64,000 nt of DNA from Massilia sp. PAMC28688 (lineage in GTDB: Bacteria; Pseudomonadota; Gammaproteobacteria; Burkholderiales; Burkholderiaceae_D): positions 3,968,001 through 4,032,000 of the forward strand of contig NZ_CP080378.1 of the NCBI RefSeq assembly GCF_019443445.1, read 5' to 3'. Position 1 is the stretch's first letter; each line of letters begins with the position of its first letter. Below the pieces are notes generated by a model. The model saw nothing but the letters and a program-made list of their open reading frames with translations. It searched no databases and was not told the origin of the DNA. Shown here piece after piece: positions 1 through 8,899 of this stretch. The position numbers and the translations under genes were made by a program.

Positions 1-1737
1 GATTTCATAGTTGGTGAGGGTCTCCGGTGCGTACGTCAGGCCGCGGTCCTGCACCCCGCCGGACTTGTAGCCGGTGGCGATGCTGGCGTAGATCATGTGA
101 TCCTTGCCCAGTTCGTAGTTGGCGCGCAGCAGGCCGGTGACCTTGCTGCCATTGAATACTCCATCATTGCCCGGCACGTCGGCAGCGAAACCCTGGCCCG
201 GCTGGCGCGGGTCCATCGATGGATTCAATGGCAGCTGCGGCACGTCGCCGCCGCGCCAGGTGTAGGCGCGCCCGCCCACATTCTCGCGCCGGTCCTTGGT
301 GTAGCGCAGGCCGCCGGTCAGGTGCAGGGCGTCGCTCACGTTCCACGTAGCCTGGCCGAAGGCGGCCGAGGAGGCCACGGTTTCTTCCGGCTGGATGAAG
401 GAGCCCTGCCAGCCAACCGTGCCTTCCTGGGTACCATTGAAGATCGGGATGTCGAAGCGGATGTCATTCTTTTCGGCCGCGTAGTACAGGCCAAGCTGCC
501 AGTCCACGGTCTTCGCGCCCAGCGACTGCAGTTCCACTTCATGGCTCTGGCTGCGGTAGTTGGAGTCGACCGTGGTGTGCTCCTGCCAGGTGGCGCCCGA
601 ACGCACGCTGGTGGGAATGCGCGCGCCCCCGTCCTGGTCAAAGCGCATCGAACCCTGGTAGGTGGAAAAGCCGCCGATGTAGTTCATGGCCATGTCATCA
701 CTGAGCTTGTACTCAAGGCGGGTGCGCACATTGTGGCTGTCGCGATTGATCCACGGCGCGCTGTCGGACAGGATGGACCAGTGCTTTTCGCCGGCGCGCG
801 GCTGCTGCATCAGGTTGGCGCTGGGAGTGCCACGGTCGGAGAATTTTTCGTAGGCGATGTTCCACTTCACGGCAGGGGTGATGTGCCACAACAGGCTGGC
901 GCGGAAGGCGGTCTGATTCTGGGCGTTGTATTTCTGGTTCCCGACGGCGAACAGGTTGCCGTTGATGGGGCGGAACGCGGCAGGATCGCCGCCGGCTGCT
1001 TCAAAGGCGGCGCGCTGGTCGGCAATCGGCACGCCCTTGAAAGTCTGGTAGTCGGTGTAGCCATCGTGCTGCTCGTGGACCACGCCGATGCGCAGGGCCG
1101 CCGTCTCCCCCAGCGGGACATTGAAGGCGGCGCGCGCGCCGTAGCGGTTGTAGTCGCCGATGCCCGCTTCGACCGAACCGGAACGGCTGTTCAATTCCGG
1201 CTTGACGGTCTGGATGTTGACCGCGCCCACGGTGGAGTTGCGGCCCCACAGCGTGCCCTGTGGCCCGCGCAGTACTTCGATCGATTCAATGTCGAACATG
1301 AGGGCGGTGGCGCCTTCGGCCCGCGGCGAATAGACATTGTCCACGAACGACGCCACTTCCGGGTCGGCATACTGGGTCTTGGCGCTGTCGTTGCCGATGC
1401 CGCGCAGCGTCATGGTGGTCACGCCATGGTCGCCCTGGGCCGTGGCCTGAAAGCCCGGGACCAGCGCCACCACGTCAAGCATGGTCTGCACGTGGTTGTC
1501 CTGCAGCGTTGCGGCGCTGAGCGAGGTGATGGCGATCGGTGTTTTTTGCAGGCTGGTGGAGCGCTTGGTCGCGGTCACCACCACTTCCGGGATTTCCTCG
1601 GTATTGGTGGCCTGCACCTGCTGCGGGCTGGACGCGCTCTGGGCCTGGACCGCGCCGCTACCGGCAATCAGGGTCAGGATCGCCAGGTGGATCGGGACGG
1701 CGGAACGCCGGAAGGGGTGAGATGCTGCTGTTTTCAT
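1..1737 (-). CDS. TonB-dependent outer-membrane receptor (3' end beyond window)
   Basis: The minus strand is open from an ATG at 1737 to the window edge (579 codons), so the C-terminal barrel is missing. The N-terminus is a signal peptide (positively charged start, hydrophobic stretch, Ala-Gln-Ala cut region). It is followed by a TonB-box-like EIPEVVVTATKRS stretch and a plug domain with PQGTLWGRN, typical of the CirA/FecA-like group. The barrel begins after about residue 150. It shares a divergent promoter region with a flavin-dependent halogenase-like gene and lies close to a LacI regulator, a set common in sugar-uptake loci of Caulobacter, Xanthomonas and Massilia. Substrate is not visible; a carbohydrate is inferred from the LacI context. 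Confidence 0.9.
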   Translation of the reverse strand, partial: MKTAASHPFRRSAVPIHLAILTLIAGSGAVQAQSASSPQQVQATNTEEIPEVVVTATKRSTSLQKTPIAITSLSAATLQDNHVQTMLDVVALVPGFQATAQGDHGVTTMTLRGIGNDSAKTQYADPEVASFVDNVYSPRAEGATALMFDIESIEVLRGPQGTLWGRNSTVGAVNIQTVKPELNSRSGSVEAGIGDYNRYGARAAFNVPLGETAALRIGVVHEQHDGYTDYQTFKGVPIADQRAAFEAAGGDPAAFRPINGNLFAVGNQKYNAQNQTAFRASLLWHITPAVKWNIAYEKFSDRGTPSANLMQQPRAGEKHWSILSDSAPWINRDSHNVRTRLEYKLSDDMAMNYIGGFSTYQGSMRFDQDGGARIPTSVRSGATWQEHTTVDSNYRSQSHEVELQSLGAKTVDWQLGLYYAAEKNDIRFDIPIFNGTQEGTVGWQGSFIQPEETVASSAAFGQATWNVSDALHLTGGLRYTKDRRENVGGRAYTWRGGDVPQLPLNPSMDPRQPGQGFAADVPGNDGVFNGSKVTGLLRANYELGKDHMIYASIATGYKSGGVQDRGLTYAPETLTNYEI

Positions 1738-1788
1738 GCTGTCTCCAAAGGAATGATGTTTATCTGCACCGATTTATTGTTTTATTCG

Positions 1789-1802
1789 TGAAACCGATTT
1801 CA
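1789..1802. promoter_or_regulatory. LacI-family operator 1
   Basis: TGAAACCGATTTCA is an inverted repeat (6 of 7 base pairs symmetric) around a central CG, the usual form of GalR/LacI operators. It lies between the divergent TonB receptor (start 1737) and the halogenase-like gene (start 1909). Its centre is 21 bp, two helical turns, from a second copy. The probable ligand is the LacI regulator encoded at 3491-4504. Confidence 0.7.
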
Positions 1803-1809
1803 CACGTTG

Positions 1810-1823
1810 TGAAAACGATTTCA
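1810..1823. promoter_or_regulatory. LacI-family operator 2
   Basis: TGAAAACGATTTCA is the second CG-centred inverted repeat (6 of 7 pairs), on the same face of the helix as operator 1. The pair is well placed to repress both divergent genes cooperatively. Binding by the neighbouring LacI protein is inferred from motif type and proximity. Confidence 0.7.
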
Positions 1824-1908
1824 TGGTATATTCCATTGGAGTGAAATGTCAAAGCAAATATGACTCGATGTTCAAATTCCTACAGATTTGCCGTGCCAGG
1901 AGGTTTTT

Positions 1909-3456
1909 GTGAAAAGTTTTCATAACGTGCTGATCGTCGGTGGCGGGACGGCCGGCTGGCTTACAGCCGCCTTTCTGGCAAAGACCCTGGGTGCGCGCGG
2001 CGAGGGAATCAGGTTCACCTTGCTGGAGTCGCCCGAAATCGGCACTGTTGGTGTGGGAGAGGGCACCTTCCCGTCGATTCGTGGCACGCTGGCGGCCATC
2101 GGCCTTGATGAAGCGACCTTTGTGCGGGAGTGCCAGGCCACCTTCAAGCAGGGTGTCCGGTTTGACCACTGGGTACGCGCGCCGGGCACTCCTGGGCCAG
2201 ACCACTACTTTCATCCCTTCAGCCATCCCAGCCAGCGGCCAGGCTGCCCTGAACTGCTGCCCTACTGGCTGCGCGGCGTGGGCGGCCACGGGGTGCCGTT
2301 CGCGCAGGCAGTCACCATGCAAAAGCGTGTGGCAGACCTGGGGCGGGGGCCTAAACGCCCTGGCGATCCTGACTTTGCAGGGCCCATGAATTACGCCTAT
2401 CATTTCGACGCGGGGCGCTTCGCCACGCTGCTGGCCAGCCACGGGCGTGCATTAGGTGTGCGCCATGTGCTGGGCAATGTGGAGCAGGTGGAGCTGGACG
2501 AGCTGGGCGCCATTGCCCGCGTCCGCACGCGCGAGCATGGTGCGCTCAGCGCGGACCTGTACATCGATTGCACCGGCTTTCGGGCGCGCCTGATCGGACA
2601 GGCACTGGGCTCGCCCCTGCGCCGGCTGGACGATGTGCTGTTTGCCGACCGGGCGCTGGCCATCCAGGTGCCGTATGCCGATCCCGCCGCGCCCATCGCG
2701 GCCTATACCATCTCCACCGCGCACGAGGCAGGGTGGAGTTGGGACATCGGGCTGCAGCAGCGGCGCGGAGTAGGCTATGTGTATTCGAGCCGCCATACCA
2801 GCGACGAGCGCGCGGCCGAGGTACTGCGCCGTCACATCGGGCCGGCCGGCGCCGGGCTTGAGGCGCGCCAGCTCACACTGCAAACGGGCTACCGCGAAAC
2901 CCAGTGGATCCACAACTGCGTGGCGGTAGGCTTGTCCGGCGGCTTCCTGGAGCCGCTCGAAGCCTCCGGCATCGGCATGATCGAGACGGCGGCTTATCTG
3001 ATCGGCTACCTGTTTCCGTTCAACGGCGATACGGCCCCGGTGGCGCGCACGTTCAACCGCCTCATGCGCGAGCGCTACGAAAGGGTGATGGACTTCATCA
3101 AGCTGCACTACTGCCTGACGCAGCGCACCGACAGCCGCTTCTGGATCGACAATACCGACCCGGCATCCATGCCCGCCTCACTGCGCGACAAGCTGGCGAT
3201 GTGGCGCGCGCGCCCTCCCAACCGGCTCGATTTTGTCGCCGACGTGGAGATGTACCCCACCTCCAGCTGGCAGTACGTCCTGTATGGGATGGAGTTTGAC
3301 ACGCGGCTGCATGCCAGCGCGGGCGACGAAGCGCGGCGCAAGGATGCGGCGCGCGAGTTCTGCGCCATTGCCGAACTGGCGCAGCACGCCGCCGCCGACC
3401 TGCCGTCCCACCGCGCGCTGGTCGAGCATTTCTGTTCCCGCAATGTGGGGCGATGA
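1909..3456 (+). CDS. Tryptophan-halogenase-family flavoprotein
   Basis: 515 aa. The N-terminal dinucleotide motif GGGTAGW is at residues 11-17. A Lys at residue 80 (in ATFKQGV) aligns by eye with the catalytic Lys of PrnA-type flavin halogenases. Further on, WSWDIG stands where halogenases have WxWxIP, with Gly in place of Pro. GTG at 1909 is the chosen start because a perfect AGGAGG lies 5 nt upstream; an upstream TTG at 1888 has no such site. The gene is divergent from a TonB receptor and followed by a LacI regulator. Family members in such sugar loci are of uncertain chemistry, so halogenation is not proven; the altered WxWxIP motif adds doubt. Confidence 0.85.
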   Translation: MKSFHNVLIVGGGTAGWLTAAFLAKTLGARGEGIRFTLLESPEIGTVGVGEGTFPSIRGTLAAIGLDEATFVRECQATFKQGVRFDHWVRAPGTPGPDHYFHPFSHPSQRPGCPELLPYWLRGVGGHGVPFAQAVTMQKRVADLGRGPKRPGDPDFAGPMNYAYHFDAGRFATLLASHGRALGVRHVLGNVEQVELDELGAIARVRTREHGALSADLYIDCTGFRARLIGQALGSPLRRLDDVLFADRALAIQVPYADPAAPIAAYTISTAHEAGWSWDIGLQQRRGVGYVYSSRHTSDERAAEVLRRHIGPAGAGLEARQLTLQTGYRETQWIHNCVAVGLSGGFLEPLEASGIGMIETAAYLIGYLFPFNGDTAPVARTFNRLMRERYERVMDFIKLHYCLTQRTDSRFWIDNTDPASMPASLRDKLAMWRARPPNRLDFVADVEMYPTSSWQYVLYGMEFDTRLHASAGDEARRKDAAREFCAIAELAQHAAADLPSHRALVEHFCSRNVGR

Positions 3457-3490
3457 TATAGTGGCGGCCATCGCACAGCGCCCGATCTTC

Positions 3491-4504
3491 ATGAAAAACG
3501 ACGAGAGCAGCACTACCACCTTGCAGGAAGTTGCCGATGCGGCCGGGGTTTCGCCGGCCACCGTGTCGCGTTTTTTGAATGGCACCGCCAAGGTGGCCGA
3601 CGACAAGCGCCGGGCCATCGAACGGGTCATCGAAGAACTCAATTACAAGCCCAACCGCCTGGCCCAGTACCTGAAGTCGGGCTCCACCCGCACCATCGGC
3701 GTGCTGACCCAGTCGCTGGAAAGCGGCTACTTCAACAAGACCATGACCGGCATCGAGGATGTGATGAAGGCGGCCGGCTATGCGCTGCTGATCATGAGCG
3801 GCCACTGGCACGCCGACGAAGAAGCCGAGCATGTGGAACTGCTCATTGGCCGCCGCGTGGACGCGGTAGCTATCCTGACCGGGAACATGACCGATGCCCA
3901 GATCATGGCCTTTTCCAGGCGCGTACCCATCGTGGCGTTTGGTCGCAAGCTTGACAGCGAGCGCGCCATTGGTTTTTGCCTGGACAACTACAGCGCCGCG
4001 TGCGACGCGGTGCAGCTGCTGATCGAGCAGGGGCATCGCAGGATCGCCTTTATCGCCGGACCGGACGACCAGGAAGATGCGCGCGCGCGTCTGGCCGGCT
4101 ACCGCGACACGCTCGCGCGCCACAGGATCGAGGTGGTGCCGGAGCTGATCGTGCCTGGCGACTTCCAGGAGTCGGGCGGCCTGCTCGCGGTCAACCAGCT
4201 GCTGGCGTCAAAGCAGCGCTTCACCGCCATCTTCGCGGCCAACGATCTGACGGCCTACGGTGCGCGCCTGGCCCTGTACCGGCGCAGCATCCGCGTGCCG
4301 GACGACATATCGATCATCGGCTTTGATGACCTGCACAGCTCCATGTACACCACGCCGCCGCTGACAACCGTGCGCCAGCCCCTGTACGAGGTGGGCACCG
4401 CGATTGCCAACCTGATGCTGCCGATGATCGGCCAACCGGGCGCGCAGGTGGAACTGCCCACGCTGGAACTGGTGGTGCGCGAGTCGGTGCGCAGGATCAG
4501 CTAG
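3491..4504 (+). CDS. LacI/GalR-family transcriptional regulator
   Basis: 337 aa. The helix-turn-helix LQEVADAAGVSPATVSRFLN is at residues 11-30, followed by the hinge region and a periplasmic-binding-protein-like sensor domain (TRTIGVLTQSL onward, ending in the FDD dimer region). ATG 3491 places the HTH at the normal distance from the N-terminus; longer in-frame starts would overlap the preceding gene. It begins 35 bp after the halogenase-like gene and probably shares its transcript. It is the likely ligand of the paired operators at 1789-1823, which would make the locus self-regulated by a sugar. Confidence 0.93.
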   Translation: MKNDESSTTTLQEVADAAGVSPATVSRFLNGTAKVADDKRRAIERVIEELNYKPNRLAQYLKSGSTRTIGVLTQSLESGYFNKTMTGIEDVMKAAGYALLIMSGHWHADEEAEHVELLIGRRVDAVAILTGNMTDAQIMAFSRRVPIVAFGRKLDSERAIGFCLDNYSAACDAVQLLIEQGHRRIAFIAGPDDQEDARARLAGYRDTLARHRIEVVPELIVPGDFQESGGLLAVNQLLASKQRFTAIFAANDLTAYGARLALYRRSIRVPDDISIIGFDDLHSSMYTTPPLTTVRQPLYEVGTAIANLMLPMIGQPGAQVELPTLELVVRESVRRIS

Positions 4505-4613
4505 CGGGCCAAGTCTCATGCAGGCGCCCGGCACCGGCCGTCTCGCGCCATGGCTAGTTTGTTCGCGCAACCACAGGGCGATGCGCTAGTAGAGCCGACA
4601 GTCAGCAAAGCCG

Positions 4614-5264
4614 CTATTCCACGGGCCGGGGGCCGGCCTGCCCGCAGGCATGTTGGGCCCGCCGCGTCGCCGCCACGCGCGCACGCAGCACCGGGACCAG
4701 TTCGTTCTCGAACCATGGATTTTGCTGGAACCATGGCGTGTTGCGCGGCGAAGGGTGGGGCAGGGGAAAATAGGCCGGCCTGTATTCGCGCCAGGCGCGC
4801 ACGGTCTCGGTCAGCGACGGCTTGCGCTCACGTCCAAGAAAATGCTTTTGGGCGTGCAGCCCGATCAGGATAGTGAGCGCGATGTCGGGCAACTGCAGCA
4901 GCAGCTGGTCCAGCCACAGTTCGGCGCATTCCTTGCGCGGTGGCATGTCGCCCCCGGCACCCCGCCCTGGATAGCAATAGCCCATTGGAATGATGGCAAA
5001 CTGCGCGGGGTCGTAAAAGTCGGCAGGCTCGACGCCCAGCCAGGAACGCAGCTTGCGGCCGCTGGCGTCGTCGAAGGGAATGCCGGAGGCGTGTACTTTT
5101 GACCCCGGTGCCTGGCCGACGATCAGCACCCGCGCCTCCTTGCCGGCCTGTAGCACGGGACGCGGCCCGTGCGGCAGCACCGCCTCGCACGCGCGGCAGT
5201 CGCGGACATCGGCCAGCAGGTGCTCCAGGGTGACGTAGCGCAGCGGTGCTGCTTGCTTATTCAT
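4614..5264 (-). CDS. Uracil-DNA glycosylase superfamily protein
   Basis: 216 aa. The fold's phosphate/water loop GQAPG is at residues 50-54 and the C-terminal loop HPSPRN at 170-175. An N-terminal CRAC segment resembles one side of the Fe-S ligands of family 4/5 enzymes, but a full four-Cys set is not evident. The ATG at 5264 overlaps the stop of the upstream DUF488 gene by 8 nt, arguing for co-translation and against the longer in-frame start. Family role: removal of uracil or other deaminated bases from DNA. Specificity is not determined. Confidence 0.85.
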   Translation of the reverse strand: MNKQAAPLRYVTLEHLLADVRDCRACEAVLPHGPRPVLQAGKEARVLIVGQAPGSKVHASGIPFDDASGRKLRSWLGVEPADFYDPAQFAIIPMGYCYPGRGAGGDMPPRKECAELWLDQLLLQLPDIALTILIGLHAQKHFLGRERKPSLTETVRAWREYRPAYFPLPHPSPRNTPWFQQNPWFENELVPVLRARVAATRRAQHACGQAGPRPVE

Positions 5265-5817
5265 CGGTTTCCTCGGGCGCCGGATAGGTAATGGTGCAGC
5301 ATTGCACGTGCGCAAACGGCGTGAGCTTGTGCGGCCGCCGTTTGGCGCCCGACACGATATGTTCCACCTGCAGCCCGCGCACCAGCAGGGCGTCGCCGAT
5401 CATGGAACGGTGGCAGCGCCAGGGCACCGATTCGGCGCACATGAGCACGCAGCGTCGGGTCTGTGCCAGCGCCACCAACTGCTCCACCGCCGCGTGAAAT
5501 TGCGGCGACTGCATGTGATCGGCATAGCCGCGAAAAGAGGCATTGCGCCAGCCGGTGTTGGTCGAGGTCTTGCTTGCATGGCGCAGGCCGCCCAGGTCCT
5601 GAAAATACTGGTACGCGATGCCGGCCGGCGCCAGCGACTGCGGCAAGGCATCCTGATTGTACTGGGGATTGTGGCGCGAGCGCGGCACCGTCCGCACATC
5701 GACCACGCAGTCGATCCCGTTGGCCGTAAGCAGCGTGACAAATTCGGTCAATGGCCGGGTGGAGTGCCCGATGGTGCATACGAGGAGGGGCGCCGTGCCG
5801 GCTGCAATATTTGTCAT
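5257..5817 (-). CDS. DUF488 family protein
   Basis: 186 aa. The sequence fits DUF488: IGHSTR near the N-terminus, VVDVRTVPRSR, and CAESVPWRCHR towards the C-terminus, with a conserved Cys in a CAE context. The molecular role of the family is not established. It forms a two-gene minus-strand operon with the downstream UDG-like gene through an 8-nt overlap, so a link to nucleic-acid maintenance is possible but only contextual. Confidence 0.85.
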   Translation of the reverse strand: MTNIAAGTAPLLVCTIGHSTRPLTEFVTLLTANGIDCVVDVRTVPRSRHNPQYNQDALPQSLAPAGIAYQYFQDLGGLRHASKTSTNTGWRNASFRGYADHMQSPQFHAAVEQLVALAQTRRCVLMCAESVPWRCHRSMIGDALLVRGLQVEHIVSGAKRRPHKLTPFAHVQCCTITYPAPEETDE

Positions 5818-5939
5818 GCTTGTCTCCCGCTTCAGTCATGTCGTTGACCGTATGATAGTGGGGCTGAGATGGAGGTGTCGCATGCTCGCCCGAAGCGGAG
5901 TATCATTTTGGCCAGGACCAATGCGCCAGGAAGAGGGTC

Positions 5940-6206
5940 GTGGAAAAAGCTGACATATATTGCCCCAAATGCGCGTGGCGCCCGCAGGCGCTGGACCGGT
6001 GGGCGTGCGTGCCTTCGTGCGGCACCGTGTGGAATACCTTCTGGACGCGCGCCGTGTGTCCCGGCTGCGGCGTCAAGTGGCCGGCCACGGAGTGCTTCGG
6101 CTGCGGCGCTTATTCGCCGCACGAAGCGTGGTATCACTATCCCGACCCGGGGCAGCAGGAGCAGCGCGAGGGGCAGGCGCGCGAGGAGGAAGTGAGCGGC
6201 CTGTAG
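5940..6206 (+). CDS. Small zinc-ribbon-like protein
   Basis: 88 aa from a GTG start preceded by an AGGAAGAGG purine tract. It has four Cys pairs: C8-C11, C23-C27, C40-C43 and C52-C55, spaced like two zinc ribbons. It is rich in Trp, with an acidic/Gln tail. It has no obvious operon partner. Zinc binding is inferred from Cys spacing; function is unknown. Confidence 0.75.
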   Translation: MEKADIYCPKCAWRPQALDRWACVPSCGTVWNTFWTRAVCPGCGVKWPATECFGCGAYSPHEAWYHYPDPGQQEQREGQAREEEVSGL

Positions 6207-6225
6207 CAGGCCGCCCGCGCCCTCG

Positions 6226-6543
6226 TCAGCCTTGCCGGTCGGGCGGCGCGTCGCCTTTTGGCGCCTGGGCGCGGTTGGGCAGGCGCTTGCGCGGCAGGTT
6301 TTTTTCCAGGATCGCCCACAGGATCAGCGCGTACGACAACAGGCGGATCAGGTAGTGGAAGGGCTCGTCTTCATGCACGTCCACCCACAGAATGGCCGCA
6401 TACATGCGGTGCCCCGCCTGCACCGCAAATGACAGGGCAAAGTACAAGAAGAAGCGGTCGCCCGAATCGCGCCAGAAGCGCAGGAAGAACAGCGCAATGA
6501 CCAGCGAAGCGATGGTGATGGCGCCTGACAAAAGTTCAGCCAT
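6226..6543 (-). CDS. Small membrane protein, DUF5985-like
   Basis: 105 aa with three hydrophobic segments (about residues 4-22, 30-50 and 65-82) and a basic, Pro-rich cytoplasmic tail. It resembles its upstream neighbour (FFLRFWRDSGDRFFLYFALSF against LLLQSYRSSGHRLLFWSGLCF), so the two are paralogues of the short DUF5985-type family. Last gene of a three-gene minus-strand operon, starting 5 nt after the neighbour. Function unknown. Confidence 0.75.
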   Translation of the reverse strand: MAELLSGAITIASLVIALFFLRFWRDSGDRFFLYFALSFAVQAGHRMYAAILWVDVHEDEPFHYLIRLLSYALILWAILEKNLPRKRLPNRAQAPKGDAPPDRQG

Positions 6544-6548
6544 GTGCG

Positions 6549-6806
6549 TCAGTCCTTTTCATAGATCAGGCCATACAACAGCATGACGACGGCGGCCAGG
6601 GCGCTCAGGTGACGGATGAGGAGCAAATTGGCATCCGGCAGCACCAGCTTGTCAATCACGAGCACCAGGTTGTTGACCGTCATGACGGAAAAGCACAAGC
6701 CGCTCCAGAACAGCAACCGGTGGCCACTGCTGCGATAGCTTTGCAATAGCAGCCAGGCGCAGGCAAACGACGTCAGCGCGCATAAAATATAAATGATTTC
6801 CGACAT
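6549..6806 (-). CDS. Small membrane protein, DUF5985-like (paralogue)
   Basis: 85 aa, three hydrophobic segments. An AGGAGAG Shine-Dalgarno lies just upstream, inside the end of the wHTH gene. Middle gene of the operon wHTH, this gene, paralogue. The two membrane proteins may form a heteromer, and the wHTH protein may control them; both are inferences from order alone. Confidence 0.75.
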   Translation of the reverse strand: MSEIIYILCALTSFACAWLLLQSYRSSGHRLLFWSGLCFSVMTVNNLVLVIDKLVLPDANLLLIRHLSALAAVVMLLYGLIYEKD

Positions 6807-6808
6807 GG

Positions 6809-7195
6809 TCAGCTCTCCTTGCGCAAATTGAACGCGTCGGCAAATTGTTGGGCCTTGCGTGCGAGTCTGGAGTGGATCAGATGCGTGATTTCCACCAGGT
6901 TGGTGGAATACTGGTGGGCCACGGCATCGACCATCTCACGCATGTCGGTAGAGCCGTCCTGGAAGCAATACACCGGTTCCGGCTCGACGCACTGGAGCAT
7001 GCCGGCATCGGACAGGTACACCACGACATCGCGCGCTACAGACGGGGGCACGTACAGGCGCTGGGCGACTTCCGTGATGGACCAGCAGGTCGGTGCCGTC
7101 GAGCGCAGCAGCATCAGCGCCTCCAGATGGGGCACGGACGGTATGCTCGTCAGAATGAAACGCCGCACCTCTGGTGGAATTTCATTTTTTTCCAT
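6809..7195 (-). CDS. Winged-helix DNA-binding protein
   Basis: 128 aa from ATG 7195. Residues about 20-70 (PHLEALMLLRSTAP, then WSITEVAQRLYVPPSVAR) read as a winged helix-turn-helix of the MarR/PaaX-like type; the C-terminal part is helical. A TTG at 7204 is in frame but has no better ribosome site. First gene of the operon with two small membrane proteins. Probably a local regulator; no ligand site is seen. Confidence 0.75.
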   Translation of the reverse strand: MEKNEIPPEVRRFILTSIPSVPHLEALMLLRSTAPTCWSITEVAQRLYVPPSVARDVVVYLSDAGMLQCVEPEPVYCFQDGSTDMREMVDAVAHQYSTNLVEITHLIHSRLARKAQQFADAFNLRKES

Positions 7196-7500
7196 CGTTA
7201 CCAAGTGGAACAGTTTCGTTCCGGAATATTGAATAAGACCGGCATCTTATACGGTAAGACGCCGCGAAACCAAGGGTGTTTCAACGGAATTCGGCTTTTT
7301 TTGCTTCCTTTGCGCAAGGCGCGATTTGCTAATGGGATGCTAAGTGTTGGTCACTACCATTGTCGAGCCGGACCGTTCGCCTGCCCGGTATGCGGCCTGC
7401 CTGGCCGCTGCCCACAGCGGCTGCACCATCGCGGCAGTGACGCCCGTTTTTCCGTCCTGCACCCCGTCCCTGCGCCCATTTCGAAAGTACGCTGTTGTCT

Positions 7501-8448
7501 ATGAAGTCATTCCTGCGCGGCTTGCTCATTGCCGCTGCCGTGTCACTTGCCACGTCGCTGTCGCCGGCGGTCATGGCCAAGAAGGGGGCCGCACCCGCGG
7601 CCGAGAGTGCGCGCAAGGCCGACGCCGGTGCCCGCAAGGCAAAGCCGGTGCGCCGCAAGGCACGGCCGGCGCGCAAGTATGCCCAGCGCATCGCCCGCAT
7701 GGGCATGCTCAAGTCGAGCGCCGTGCTGGTGCTGGACGCGGCCAGCGGCAAGGTCCTGTATCAGAAAAACGCGCGCCGGGTCATGCCGATTGCCTCGGTC
7801 ACCAAGCTCATGACGGCGCTGGTGGTGCTCGAATCGGGCTTGAACCTGCGCGAAAAGCTGACAGTCTCGGACGCGGACGTTGACCGGCTCAAGTATTCGT
7901 CCTCGCGCCTGCGCGTGGGCACCCGCCTGAGCCGCAACGACATGCTGCATATCGCCCTGATGAGTTCTGAAAACCGTGCCGCCTCGGCACTGGGCCGCCA
8001 CTATCCCGGCGGCAAGGCAGCGTTCGTGCGCGCCATGAATGCCCGCGCCCGCGCCCTGGGCATGAAGCGCACCCGTTTCGTGGAGCCGACCGGCCTGTCC
8101 AGCGCCAATGTGTCGTCGCCCGAAGACCTGGCCAAGCTGACCATGGCCGCCCAGCGCCAGCCCTTGATCCGCCGCTTTTCCACCGACAAGCTGCACGTAG
8201 TGGCGCAGGGGCGCAGTTCCACCACTTACCGCAACTCCAACCGTTTGATCGCCGGTGGCAAGTGGCGCATCGGCATCCAGAAAACGGGCTATATCAGCGA
8301 GGCGGGCCGCTGCATGGTGCTCCATGCCACGGTCGGCGGACGCGCCGTCGTCATGGTGTTTCTTGACGCCCATGGCAAGTTTGCCCGCGCGCAAGACGCG
8401 GCCAGGGTGCGTACCTGGCTGGCGCAGCATGCCCAGCCGCGATCTTGA
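7501..8448 (+). CDS. pbpG: D-alanyl-D-alanine endopeptidase (PBP7 type)
   Basis: 315 aa, S11 serine peptidase. Signal peptide at residues 1-26, a Lys/Arg/Ala-rich linker (27-60), then the penicillin-binding domain with SVTK (S99, K102), SEN (156-158) and KTG (261-263). These are the three catalytic motifs of low-molecular-weight penicillin-binding proteins. Length and motif spacing match PBP7/8, which cut D-Ala-mDAP crosslinks in the periplasm. Start ATG 7501 gives a proper signal peptide. Monocistronic. Confidence 0.92.
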   Translation: MKSFLRGLLIAAAVSLATSLSPAVMAKKGAAPAAESARKADAGARKAKPVRRKARPARKYAQRIARMGMLKSSAVLVLDAASGKVLYQKNARRVMPIASVTKLMTALVVLESGLNLREKLTVSDADVDRLKYSSSRLRVGTRLSRNDMLHIALMSSENRAASALGRHYPGGKAAFVRAMNARARALGMKRTRFVEPTGLSSANVSSPEDLAKLTMAAQRQPLIRRFSTDKLHVVAQGRSSTTYRNSNRLIAGGKWRIGIQKTGYISEAGRCMVLHATVGGRAVVMVFLDAHGKFARAQDAARVRTWLAQHAQPRS

Positions 8449-8597
8449 CGGTGCTGTTCAATTGCCGCATCCGGCTGTCAGTTTGGGGCTACTGGTAGCC
8501 GATTGTACGCGACAGTCGAGCGACGCTAACCATCAGACTGCTTTCGCCCTTACCCGACGTTCACGGCTCCGCTTAAGGCTGAAAGTACCGTACTACT

Positions 8598-8888
8598 TGT
8601 AGTGACCTGCGTTTGAAACGGGCCCGACCAGCATTCCAGCCGATTCTCGGCCAGGAATAACTGCAACTGAAGCCCCCCTCAAACCAGCATTAGCTGCAAA
8701 TGAACCTGCATTTATCCGCGCCGACCTGCATTCCTTCGCCGCGAACCGGCATTATCTGCAACTGACTTGTAACCAAAAAAGATCGGCCCGCTGCACGCAT
8801 TACGCGGTCGTCATCTGAGTTGCTTCGATGTCGATGAATGCTCCTGGGGTGCGGCTGGCCTGCTTCAGCAATCCAACCTGGGGCCCCC
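8598..8888 (-). mobile_element. Decayed right end of Tn7/Tn5053-like transposon (inverted copy)
   Basis: Reading inward from 8598 (TGTAGTGACC), the DNA follows the reverse complement of the intact right end at 14481-14636 with scattered substitutions, keeping all six ACC(T/A)GCATT-type repeats, some mutated. It then jumps over about 170 bp and resumes with about 100 bp matching the inside of the 234-aa gene. It is therefore a diverged fragment from a separate, older insertion. It ends next to the stop codon of the hydrolase at 8900. Confidence 0.8.
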
Positions 8889-8899
8889 GCTTACATCCG

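Noticed and set aside
97..1791. Long plus-strand ORF (564 codons)
   Set aside because: It is antisense to the TonB receptor, which has signal peptide, plug motifs and normal codon use; the plus-strand frame is a GC-rich shadow.
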